The notes below the pieces were generated by a model. It had not been told where the DNA came from, did not search any database, and was given only the letters and a program-made list of their open reading frames with translations. Of a DNA stretch of 36,048 nt, positions 21,004 to 29,243 are shown in pieces; position 1 is the first letter of the stretch, and each line of letters begins with the position of its first letter. Origin of the DNA: Anaerolineaceae bacterium UBA6073 (GTDB taxonomy: Bacteria; Chloroflexota; Anaerolineae; Anaerolineales; Anaerolineaceae); NCBI GenBank assembly GCA_002436085.1, contig DIXT01000031.1, positions 1 to 36,048 on the forward strand, written 5' to 3'. The translations under genes were made by a program, and so were the position numbers.

Positions 21004-24000
21004 AAGCCGGAGCGTTTGGAGGCACTCCTGCGTTATGGCAGGCGCTGACGGACTTTTGTCAGAGCGCCGGCGCCCGCGAGTCCCTGGATGCTTATCTGAA
21101 CGCCGCTGCGCAGCTCATCCAGAACGCGCTAAGTGCGCAGCCCAGCTTTCATTTCCCCGATGCAGGCGCTCTACCCGGGAATACCTTCCCAAAACCTTCT
21201 GCCTCCCTTTCTAAACTTCACCTGCGGGTGGAAGCTTCGCGCAAGCGCTTCCAGCAAAAGCAAACGGCAGAACAGGCCTTTTTGCTGGGCGTACCGCTGC
21301 TCTCACCCAGCGCAGTGCTTGGCTCGCTGGTCATCAGTCGGGAAACACAAGCTTTCAACCCGGAAGAAATCCTGTTCCTGGAATCGCTTGGCACAGTTGT
21401 CAGCACACAGTTATCCCTGTTAAGCTCCGAAAACCGCCAGGAGAGCCAAAAAACACGCTTGGCGCTGATTGCATCGGTAGTATCCAGCATCGCCCATATT
21501 ACGCGTCTGGACGAATTGGCCCGCGAAGTCAGCCAGGCTATCCTGCGCACCTTCGACTATTACTATGTGGCAATTTTTACGCTGGAAAGCAAAACGAACA
21601 CCGTCCTTTTCCGCGCCAGCGCGCGCAGTGAAAAATCCGACCAGCCGGCCTTTGAACTACCGGCAGGCACGCAAATAAGTCCTGGGGACCACATTGTTGG
21701 TTACGTCGCGCAGAACGGGCAAACCTTGCTGGCAAACGATGTAAGCAAAGAGTCGCGTTACGGGCACCTCGAATCTCTGCCTGAGACGAAAGCTGAGCTG
21801 GCCATACCGATTAAGATTGGCGGCAGCGTGTTAGGCGTACTGGACGTTCAATCCGACCAGCCGGACGTTTTTACTGACGAAGATGTGGTTGTGCTTTCCG
21901 CGTTGGCGGATAGCATCGGGTTGGCGGTGCACAAAGTGAGGCTTTATTCTGAGCTCGAAGAGCGCACTGAACAGCGCGACATCATCGCCGGGTTGACGGA
22001 TGCCATTTCCAGCATTCTGGATCTGGACACATTGCTCAGCAAAGTGGCGCACATGATCCACAGCCAGCTCAAATACCCCTTTGTGCATATTTTCCTGCTG
22101 GACCGTGTGCGGAACACGATTGACTTCCACTCCGGCAGCGGCTCACGCGCAAAAAAATACCGCGAAAACAAGGTTTCGTTTGACCTGGACGCCCCTGTAG
22201 GGCTCATCCCCCTGACGGTCCGCAGAAATAGAACCCACCTGGCCAGCGACGTCCGCCGCGACCCGGAATTCCAGCCCAGTCCGGTCATAGGCGCGCAAAG
22301 CGGCTCCGAACTGACCATCCCGCTGGTGTTCAACCAGGAGGTGTTTGGCGTGCTGGATGTGCAGAGCGCAAAAACGAACGCTTTTGACGATACAGATATC
22401 AGCCTGCTTTCCACGCTTTCCGCCAGCATTTCGATTGCTATACGCAACGCCAAGCTTTATAACGCTGAAAAATGGCGCAGCCGGGTTGCGGAAAGCCTGC
22501 AGAGCGTTGCGCGTAAGCTGACGGAAAGCTCCACGCTTGAAGAGAAGTTCAGCTTTATCCTGGAAAGTATCAGCGCAATCCTGCCCTGCGATTCAGCAGC
22601 GATCTGGCTGCTGGAAGATGACCCTCGCCCGGGCGCGCAAACGCCAACCTGCCTCAGGCTGACCGCGCAGAAATCCGAGCTGGCAGCAGGCCAAAACACC
22701 GCCGATATCTGCGTAAACGGCTCGCACGCCTGGTATTTTGAGGCGCTTACCCGGGACACACCGGTGGTGAAGCCGCAAGCGGGCGCAGCGGACCCGTTGG
22801 CTGCAAACCTGGGGCTGCCGGAGGGTTTTTCCGCGCTCAGCGCGCCGCTCACAGCAAGTGGAAAGCAACTGGGGGTTCTAACGCTGCACCAGGCAAGCCC
22901 TAACCGCTATGGCCCGGAATCTATGCGCATTAGCGCTTCCTTTGCCCGGTATGCCGGCATCGCCGTCGAGAATGAACGCCTGGCGCAGGAATCCCGGGAC
23001 CAAAACTGGATTTCTACCATCCTGCTGCAGGTTGCCAAAGCCACGCAATCCCTGACGCGCATCGACGAACTGACGGATCTGATTGGTCAGCTAATCACGC
23101 TCCTGATTGGCGGAAAGCAAGGCGCGGTCTTCCTGTTGGAACCTGAGGAACGCAGCTACTACCTGCAAGGCGTGTTTGGCGAAAATCTGAAGACGCTCAA
23201 TACTGCGCTTCCTACCCGGGTCGGCAGACCCAAGGTATTCGCGCAAGCCGCGGAAAAGCTTGAACCGATGGCATTCCCGGCCAAAGAATGCGAGCCGGAG
23301 TTGCGCGCAATGTTGGGCTTAGAGTTTGAGGACACCATCCTGCTGCTGCCGCTCATCGCGCACGAGGAGCTGCTCGGCTTCCTGCTGCATGCCAGCTCAG
23401 ATGCCTACCAGCCCGCCCCGCCCGAAAGCGTTTTGGGACGCCAGAAATTCGCGATTCTGCAGGGAATCGCGCAGCAGGTCGCGGTCAGCGCGCAGAATAT
23501 CAATCTGCTCAACTCCCGCCAGGAAGAAACCTACATTTCTTCTGTTTTGCTGCAGGTTTCCCAGACCATCGTGACTACCCCCGACCTTGTTGAGGCTTTG
23601 GACAAAATTTTCTACACTTTGCATTTGCTTATTGGTGTGGAAGGGATTGCTGCCTTCAGATGGCTCCCCGAAGAAAACGCTTACGAACTTAAGCACGCCG
23701 CCTCAGACCAGCTGCATCCCTGGCAGGTGGAAAGTCATTACGGTGCGCGCATTCCCAAACAGGAATTCCCCTTTATCCCCAGCTCTGAAGAAGGGAAACC
23801 GAATATTATCAGGTCCGATGAGGTGCTGCGAACCTACAACCTGCAGGCGGACGATGCTCTGCAATGTGAAGCAGACTCTCCGCACATCAAGCCGTCGAAC
23901 TCAGTTTACTTGATCTATAAGCTTGCCATGCGCGGGGAGGACTACGGCGTTCTAATCTGCCGCGACCCGGATATCCCCAAACGGGAACGCCGCGCGGAGC

Positions 24001-24821
24001 TTCTGAACGGCGTGGCGCAGCAGATTTCTTTCGCGATCCAGAATGAACGCCTGGAATCAGTCAAAGCCGACCAACAGCGCGTCGAGCAGGAATTTCATCT
24101 GGCACGCCAAATTCAGGAGACTTTCTTACCGGAAAAGCTGCCCGAAATCGCAGGTTACGAACTGGATGTGCGCTGGCAGACTGCCCGCCAGGTTGGAGGT
24201 GATTTTTACGATATTTTTAAGCTCCATAACGGCTCGTATGGGATGGTCATCGCGGATGTCTCGGACAAAGGAATCGCCGCGGCATTGTACATGACCGTAA
24301 CCCGCACCCTCATCCGCTCTGTTGCCTTGGAATCCGATTCACCTGCCAGAACACTGGAGCGGGTAAACCAACTCTTGCAATTGGATTCCCGGCGCGGCTT
24401 CTTTGTGACCTGCTTCTACGCTGTGCTTGACCCGGCAAATCACCGCCTGACCTACGCTAACGCCGGACACTTGCCGCCTTTCTTCCTGAACCCGCAGTAC
24501 AAAACTGCCAGCCCGCTTCAGAGGGGCGGAACAGCGCTTGGCATTTACGAAGATTCCACTTACGAAGAACGCACGTTATCGTTTCAACCTGGCCTCAGTC
24601 TGGTGCTGTTTACGGATGGGGTTACAGAAGCATTCAATAAATACGACGCGGCTTACGGGACAATCCGCTACCAGAAGATGCTCCAACGCAACACGAGCCT
24701 CTCCCCGGGTGCGCTGTTGGACGCGGTCGAAGAAGACCTGTCCCGCTTCCGCCGCGGTGTCCCCCTCAGTGACGATATCACCGAGTTGGCGATAAAGCGT
24801 TTGCCTTTACTGGCAGATTAG
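21000..24821 (+). CDS. Multi-GAF sensor PP2C (RsbU/SpoIIE-type) serine phosphatase
   Basis: Very large cytoplasmic sensor phosphatase of 1273 residues, without membrane segments. I count six successive GAF-like modules, roughly 10-145, 155-325, 328-495, 500-670, 675-845 and 850-1025, joined by helical linkers. The best matches are modules 2 and 3, with ELAIPIKIGGSVLGVLDVQS and SELTIPLVFNQEVFGVLDVQS. A PP2C domain (about 1030-1270) follows with metal-binding GGDFYD (1066-1071), ADVSDKG (1085-1091), NAGH, FTDGVTEA and DDIT. GAF ligands cannot be named. It should dephosphorylate a STAS-type substrate of the coupled kinase. The GTG start overlaps the kinase stop; the end overlaps the convergent stress-protein gene by 15 bases. 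Confidence 0.92.
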   Translation: MKAGAFGGTPALWQALTDFCQSAGARESLDAYLNAAAQLIQNALSAQPSFHFPDAGALPGNTFPKPSASLSKLHLRVEASRKRFQQKQTAEQAFLLGVPLLSPSAVLGSLVISRETQAFNPEEILFLESLGTVVSTQLSLLSSENRQESQKTRLALIASVVSSIAHITRLDELAREVSQAILRTFDYYYVAIFTLESKTNTVLFRASARSEKSDQPAFELPAGTQISPGDHIVGYVAQNGQTLLANDVSKESRYGHLESLPETKAELAIPIKIGGSVLGVLDVQSDQPDVFTDEDVVVLSALADSIGLAVHKVRLYSELEERTEQRDIIAGLTDAISSILDLDTLLSKVAHMIHSQLKYPFVHIFLLDRVRNTIDFHSGSGSRAKKYRENKVSFDLDAPVGLIPLTVRRNRTHLASDVRRDPEFQPSPVIGAQSGSELTIPLVFNQEVFGVLDVQSAKTNAFDDTDISLLSTLSASISIAIRNAKLYNAEKWRSRVAESLQSVARKLTESSTLEEKFSFILESISAILPCDSAAIWLLEDDPRPGAQTPTCLRLTAQKSELAAGQNTADICVNGSHAWYFEALTRDTPVVKPQAGAADPLAANLGLPEGFSALSAPLTASGKQLGVLTLHQASPNRYGPESMRISASFARYAGIAVENERLAQESRDQNWISTILLQVAKATQSLTRIDELTDLIGQLITLLIGGKQGAVFLLEPEERSYYLQGVFGENLKTLNTALPTRVGRPKVFAQAAEKLEPMAFPAKECEPELRAMLGLEFEDTILLLPLIAHEELLGFLLHASSDAYQPAPPESVLGRQKFAILQGIAQQVAVSAQNINLLNSRQEETYISSVLLQVSQTIVTTPDLVEALDKIFYTLHLLIGVEGIAAFRWLPEENAYELKHAASDQLHPWQVESHYGARIPKQEFPFIPSSEEGKPNIIRSDEVLRTYNLQADDALQCEADSPHIKPSNSVYLIYKLAMRGEDYGVLICRDPDIPKRERRAELLNGVAQQISFAIQNERLESVKADQQRVEQEFHLARQIQETFLPEKLPEIAGYELDVRWQTARQVGGDFYDIFKLHNGSYGMVIADVSDKGIAAALYMTVTRTLIRSVALESDSPARTLERVNQLLQLDSRRGFFVTCFYAVLDPANHRLTYANAGHLPPFFLNPQYKTASPLQRGGTALGIYEDSTYEERTLSFQPGLSLVLFTDGVTEAFNKYDAAYGTIRYQKMLQRNTSLSPGALLDAVEEDLSRFRRGVPLSDDITELAIKRLPLLAD

Positions 24822-26540
24822 CACCGGAAGGCTGGTTTTCTGCAGCAGGTCGTCAATATTGGATCCAAACAAGCGGTCAAACAACGAATTCCCGCTGTAA
24901 CCGCCAAGCACAATGGTGGTTGCCCTGTTTGCCGCAGCTTCCGCCAGAACCTTGTCAGCTAAATCCTCACCCTCACGCAGCACATACTCAAAATCAAGGT
25001 TTAGCTTGCGCAGGTAGGTTTTTGCGTAGCTTATCTCAGCCTCGAGGTCAGGTGTACCGTCATCAAGCGCGCACAAATACAGGTTCGCGCCATAACGCCC
25101 GGCAAAGTACGCGCTAACAAATAAAGCTTCTTTACTCTTAGGCGAGCCGTCATATACAACCAGCATGCGCTCAAATGGCAGCGCCTGCTCCTTAACTATC
25201 AGGACCGGCCGTTTTGCCCCGCGCAGGATGGTGCCGATGCCGGAGCTGAGCCTGTCCAGGATTCCACCCGTCGGTGGAAAAACCAGACGCAGTACCAGCA
25301 AGTCTGAAAGTAAGCTGTGCTCGCTCAATTTGTTGGTGATATCTCCGGAAACTATCAAGAGCTTGCCGCTCACCCCTGCTTCCGCCAGACGCCGCTCAAA
25401 GCGCACATCCATCTCTTTGTGCGCCTGCTCGTCGAGCGTATCGGCAGGATTAATGACATGCAGACCGCGCACGTGCCTGGTTGGGCAGCCATTGATAAGG
25501 ATGGCTTGCTCCAGCGCGCTCCAGTAATCATCATGGTCGCCAATGGCCACCAGAATGTCGCGGAACAGGCAGCCTTCAGGGTCGTCAGGCGCATATGGCG
25601 GGGTAAATACAGCCTGGGCTGAATCGGAAAACACAGTATCCTCAAAATGTTGTTCTGTCTGCGTGCTGGAAGGTTTTATGGTTTTCCCTTCCTGAAGGGC
25701 CATATACTCGGCAGCATGAGCTGTTCGGATCGGGATACCAAGCGCTTCCTGCAGGATGGACTGCTGGTCCAGCACCCAAAGGTACAGGTCGGTAATTGTG
25801 AGGCGCTTAAATTCCTCGCGCAGCCCGGACGCATTGATCATTTCCACCACAGGTTGGTAGACTTTTTCATACCAATCCAGCGCGGCTTCGTTATAAGGGA
25901 TTTCCCTTCCCTGTTCAATGCCCATGTAATAGCGGTGGACATCGATGTGCTCTGCCAGCAAAGGATAATTATCCGCGTGATTTAGACTGAAATCTATACC
26001 CGGGAGAATTTGATCAAGGCGGGTTTGTTCCAGAAAGTCAATATAAGTGGCTTTTAATTGCAGTTCTTCCGCGGTGATGGACGTGGAAATGGGTACGCGC
26101 GTATGAATTTCGGTGACGTAAGCTTCTATCTCATCCAGACCCATTTCACTGGCAATAGAAACACGGTGGTTTCCGTCCAACACAAAGTAGGCATCCCCCA
26201 CTTTGTAAAGGCTGACAGGCGGCACGCCGGCGCCGATGGGGCTGGTCATGGCCGTCTTGACTTGCGCCCAACGGATGATATCCGCATCGTTTAAAGGTAA
26301 AAAGTTGCGGTCAAAATCTTCATTTCTTCCGACGCTGCCCACGATATCTTTAATTTTTACCGTTTGCACGCCGCGGTCGACTTTGTTAAAAGCCTTTAGT
26401 TTGGTAGAAATCTCGTCATAAGGAAGCAAGTCCAGCGACTTTCCGCGAATACCCGCCCAAAAACGCTGCAGCGCGGCTTTGGAACGCGCTCTTTTAAAAT
26501 CATCAAGGGCTTTGTGATATGTAGTGATATCTTTTTCCAT
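24807..26540 (-). CDS. ParB/Srx-like domain fused to tandem universal stress domains
   Basis: Protein of 577 residues with three regions. Residues 60-150 resemble the ParB/sulfiredoxin-like fold, with VSLYKVGDAYFVLDGNHR then VSIA (Gly123-Asn-His-Arg126). Residues 160-290 look helical and resemble a DUF4032-like segment (VHRYYMGIEQGREIP, TDLYLWVLDQQ). Residues 325-577 form two UspA domains; the second has an ATP-binding-type loop GGYSGNSLFDRLFGS and the first a similar GGILDRLSSG. ATP binding and nuclease or ATPase activity are inference. ATG 26540 is chosen for GGAG nine bases upstream; an ATG at 26666 would add 42 unlike-family residues. It is convergent with the PP2C gene. Confidence 0.8.
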   Translation of the reverse strand: MEKDITTYHKALDDFKRARSKAALQRFWAGIRGKSLDLLPYDEISTKLKAFNKVDRGVQTVKIKDIVGSVGRNEDFDRNFLPLNDADIIRWAQVKTAMTSPIGAGVPPVSLYKVGDAYFVLDGNHRVSIASEMGLDEIEAYVTEIHTRVPISTSITAEELQLKATYIDFLEQTRLDQILPGIDFSLNHADNYPLLAEHIDVHRYYMGIEQGREIPYNEAALDWYEKVYQPVVEMINASGLREEFKRLTITDLYLWVLDQQSILQEALGIPIRTAHAAEYMALQEGKTIKPSSTQTEQHFEDTVFSDSAQAVFTPPYAPDDPEGCLFRDILVAIGDHDDYWSALEQAILINGCPTRHVRGLHVINPADTLDEQAHKEMDVRFERRLAEAGVSGKLLIVSGDITNKLSEHSLLSDLLVLRLVFPPTGGILDRLSSGIGTILRGAKRPVLIVKEQALPFERMLVVYDGSPKSKEALFVSAYFAGRYGANLYLCALDDGTPDLEAEISYAKTYLRKLNLDFEYVLREGEDLADKVLAEAAANRATTIVLGGYSGNSLFDRLFGSNIDDLLQKTSLPVLICQ

Positions 26541-26572
26541 GCGGTCGTACTCCAATTGGAGGATCAGCTTAA

Positions 26573-26581
26573 ATCTTATCA
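26573..26581 (-). promoter_or_regulatory. Possible extended -10 of the ParB-like/USP gene
   Basis: TGATAAGAT on the minus strand, with -10 TAAGAT at 26578-26573 and an upstream TG. The leader to ATG 26540 would be about 26 bases and includes GGAG. No good -35. Confidence 0.35.
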
Positions 26582-26675
26582 CAATCAATTTAGGTTTGGC
26601 AGACTGCGCTTGCTGCTGTTTTAGCAATGCTGTAGGAATAAACGAGGACAAGACGCCGTACTCCATGGGGAACCA

Positions 26676-26684
26676 TGCTATAAT
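26676..26684 (+). promoter_or_regulatory. Extended -10 promoter of the PfkB-parAB operon
   Basis: TGCTATAAT, a perfect -10 (26679-26684) with an upstream TG. A start near 26691 gives a leader of about 29 bases to ATG 26720, without a clear SD. Confidence 0.6.
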
Positions 26685-26719
26685 TTTTCGAATAATTCAA
26701 GTGCGGACAAAGCAAACAT

Positions 26720-27568
26720 ATGGATTTATCCACGTCAGACCCTATTGATTATCTGGTTGTCGGGCACATCACCCAGGATTTGCTGGACGACGGCACATAC
26801 CGCCTGGGAGGAACCGTCAGCTATTCCGGACTGACCGCTCATGCGCTTGGCCGGCGGGTCGGTATCCTCACCAGCTGCGCCCCCGAACTTGACCTGGGTG
26901 CTTATGAAGGCATACAAGTGCACGCCCTCCCTGCCAGGCAGAGTACTGTTTTCCGCAACATTTCCACCGATTCAGGCCGGCTGCAGTACAAGCACCACTC
27001 TGCCCGCCGCCTGGATGCTTCGTCAGTGCCTGAAGCGTGGAAGCGCGCCTCTATTGTTCACCTGGGTCCGATTGCCGCTGAGATTGACTCCGACATTTAT
27101 TCAATTTTTCCGCACAGCCTGCTGTGTCTCACACCCCAGGGCTGGCTGCGGGGGTTTGCGCCGGATGGACGGGTTTTACCAGTAGATTGGACCTACGGTC
27201 CAACCCTCCTTAATGCTGCCCATGCTGTCGTTTTGAGCATGGAGGACCTGCACAACGACGAGAACAAGGTCGAACAGTGGGCCAGCCTGTGCTCTTTGTT
27301 GGTCGTGACCCAATCTGATCAGGGCGCGCGGGTCTACTGGAATGGCGATGTGCGCCGTTTTCCAGCACCAAAGGTGGCGCTCGTGGAAGATACCGGTGCC
27401 GGCGATATTTTTGCGGCCTGCTTTTTCCACCGCCTGTACGCCACCCAGGACCCCTGGGAGGCGGCTCGCTTCGCTGTGCGTCTTGCGGCAGCCTCAGTCA
27501 CCCGCCGGCATTTCCAGAGCATCCCCACCAGCCGGGAAATTTCAGACGCGCTGACTCAAATCATCTGA
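26720..27568 (+). CDS. PfkB family carbohydrate/nucleoside kinase
   Basis: Ribokinase-fold kinase of 282 residues, likely phosphorylating a sugar, nucleoside or cofactor precursor. It has the N-terminal GHITQDLL...RLGGTVSYSGLTAHALG region and the C-terminal signature DTGAGDIF (224-231) with catalytic Asp229. The middle is slightly short for the family. The substrate is not predictable. It heads an operon and lies nine bases before parA; a kinase at this position is not part of classical parAB loci, so the link may be only shared transcription. Confidence 0.85.
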   Translation: MDLSTSDPIDYLVVGHITQDLLDDGTYRLGGTVSYSGLTAHALGRRVGILTSCAPELDLGAYEGIQVHALPARQSTVFRNISTDSGRLQYKHHSARRLDASSVPEAWKRASIVHLGPIAAEIDSDIYSIFPHSLLCLTPQGWLRGFAPDGRVLPVDWTYGPTLLNAAHAVVLSMEDLHNDENKVEQWASLCSLLVVTQSDQGARVYWNGDVRRFPAPKVALVEDTGAGDIFAACFFHRLYATQDPWEAARFAVRLAAASVTRRHFQSIPTSREISDALTQII

Positions 27569-27577
27569 CAGGGAAGC

Positions 27578-28369
27578 ATGGGAAAAGTTTACACTATCGT
27601 TAATCAAAAAGGCGGCGTGGGCAAAACCACCACCAGCATCAACCTCGGCGCGTATCTGGGTCTGTTCCAACAGCGCGTCCTGCTGGTGGATATCGATCCG
27701 CAAGCCAACGCCACTTCCTGTCTGGGCATCGATAAAAACGCAGTCCGCAACGGCATTTATGAAGCGCTGATTGGCGAACAACCGGTTTCAGACCATATCC
27801 TGCACAACTCCCGCTTTCACCTCTCCCTGCTGCCGTCCTCACCGAATCTGGCTGGCGCTGAAATTGAACTGATTGACCTGCCGGAACGCGAGACCCGCCT
27901 GCGCAAACTAATAGAACCGCTGCGTTCCCGCTACGACTACATCCTCATCGACTGCCCGCCATCCCTGGGTTTGCTGACGCTGAACGGACTGACAGCCGCT
28001 TTTGATGGGGTGATTATCCCGGTGCAGTGTGAATATCTGGCATTAGAAGGCTTGGGTCAGCTCACGCACACGCTCGGGCGCGTGAGGCAGAGCCTCTTCC
28101 CGACGCTGGACATCAAAGGCGTTGTGCTGACCATGTTCGACGGACGCACCAACCTCTCCGCGGATGTGATGGGTGAAGTCCAACGTGTCTTTCCCAATCG
28201 CGTCTTTAACACTTTCATTCCGCGCAGCATTCGGCTTGCAGAAGCGCCTTCTTTTGGAATGCCCATCTCAGTGTACGCGCCGGAGTCCAATGGGGCAAAA
28301 GCCTACCGCGCTCTGGCAATGGAGCTGCTCAGTTCCAACGGCGACGCGATACACGAGTTACAGGAGTAA
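27578..28369 (+). CDS. parA: Chromosome partitioning ATPase ParA/Soj
   Basis: Walker-type ATPase that forms DNA-bound gradients to segregate the origin region together with ParB-parS. The 263-residue protein has the deviant Walker A KGGVGKTT (11-18), Walker A' LLVDIDPQANAT, and a Walker B IDCPPSLG segment. Length and features match chromosomal Soj/ParA without an N-terminal DNA-binding domain. AGGGA precedes the ATG. It ends four bases before parB. Confidence 0.94.
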   Translation: MGKVYTIVNQKGGVGKTTTSINLGAYLGLFQQRVLLVDIDPQANATSCLGIDKNAVRNGIYEALIGEQPVSDHILHNSRFHLSLLPSSPNLAGAEIELIDLPERETRLRKLIEPLRSRYDYILIDCPPSLGLLTLNGLTAAFDGVIIPVQCEYLALEGLGQLTHTLGRVRQSLFPTLDIKGVVLTMFDGRTNLSADVMGEVQRVFPNRVFNTFIPRSIRLAEAPSFGMPISVYAPESNGAKAYRALAMELLSSNGDAIHELQE

Positions 28370-28373
28370 CAGC

Positions 28374-29243
28374 ATGGCACGTAAAACCGGACTTGGCAAA
28401 GGGCTGGACGCATTGATTCCCACCTGGCAGGAGGAGAGCCTTTCCACATTGCCAGCCAACCAGATATTCCAGATTGCTATTGATAAGATATCCCCTAACC
28501 CGAGGCAGCCGCGCAAAGTCTTTTCAGCGGAAAGCCTGCAGGAATTGGCAAATTCTATCCAGGAACACGGCATCTTGCAGCCGCTGATACTGGTGCAGAT
28601 TGAGGGCGAAGAGCGCTATACCCTGATTGCCGGGGAACGCCGCTGGCGCGCCGCTGCGCTGGCAGGGCTGCAAGAGGTGCCAGCGATTGTGCGCAACGCC
28701 ACGCTGCAGGAACAGTTGGAGTTCGCGATTGTGGAAAACGTGCAGCGCGAGGACCTGAACGCGCTCGAACGCGCCCGCGCCTATCAGAGCCTGTTGGATG
28801 AGTTTTCCCTCACCCATGACGAAATTGCGCAAAAGGTCGGCAAAAGCCGCGCCGCGGTGACCAATACCCTACGCTTGCTCAACCTGCCAGGCAGCGTTCA
28901 ACAAGCGCTCCAGGACGATCTGATCAAGGAAGGGCACGCACGTCCCTTGCTGGCGCTCAATTCCGTTCGTGCCATCGAAGCCGCGCTCGAAACCATCCTG
29001 AACCTCGGGCTGAATGTGCGCCAGACCGAACTACTGGTCACTAAGCTGCTCGGGACGGCGCCCAGAAAACAGGCAGAGACGGTAAAGTCAGCCGAATTGC
29101 AGGCGCTGGAAAACAAATTCCGGCAGTTCTTCAATACCAAAGTAAATTTGCAGTCGGGGAAAAAGGGCGGGAGTATCACCATCTATTACTATTCCGACGA
29201 AGAGCTCAACGGCATCACGGATGCTTTAGGACTGAATGACTGA
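28374..29243 (+). CDS. parB: Chromosome partitioning protein ParB/Spo0J
   Basis: CTP-dependent clamp that loads at parS and spreads on DNA. From ATG 28374 it is 289 residues. It begins MARKTGLGKGLDALIP, a typical ParB opening, then a ParB-N domain with ISPNPRQPRKVF and the CTP/arginine motif AGERRWRAA, a helix-turn-helix region (THDEIAQKVGKSRAAVTNTLRLL) and a C-terminal dimerisation domain. AGGAG overlaps the parA stop, seven bases upstream. An open frame extending up to 28173 lies inside parA and is not used. The 3' end overlaps the amidohydrolase gene by eight bases. Confidence 0.94.
   Translation: MARKTGLGKGLDALIPTWQEESLSTLPANQIFQIAIDKISPNPRQPRKVFSAESLQELANSIQEHGILQPLILVQIEGEERYTLIAGERRWRAAALAGLQEVPAIVRNATLQEQLEFAIVENVQREDLNALERARAYQSLLDEFSLTHDEIAQKVGKSRAAVTNTLRLLNLPGSVQQALQDDLIKEGHARPLLALNSVRAIEAALETILNLGLNVRQTELLVTKLLGTAPRKQAETVKSAELQALENKFRQFFNTKVNLQSGKKGGSITIYYYSDEELNGITDALGLND

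Noticed and set aside
28173..28373. Upstream extension of the parB reading frame
   Set aside because: It runs inside parA in another frame, and ATG 28374 has a good RBS and gives the typical ParB N-terminus.
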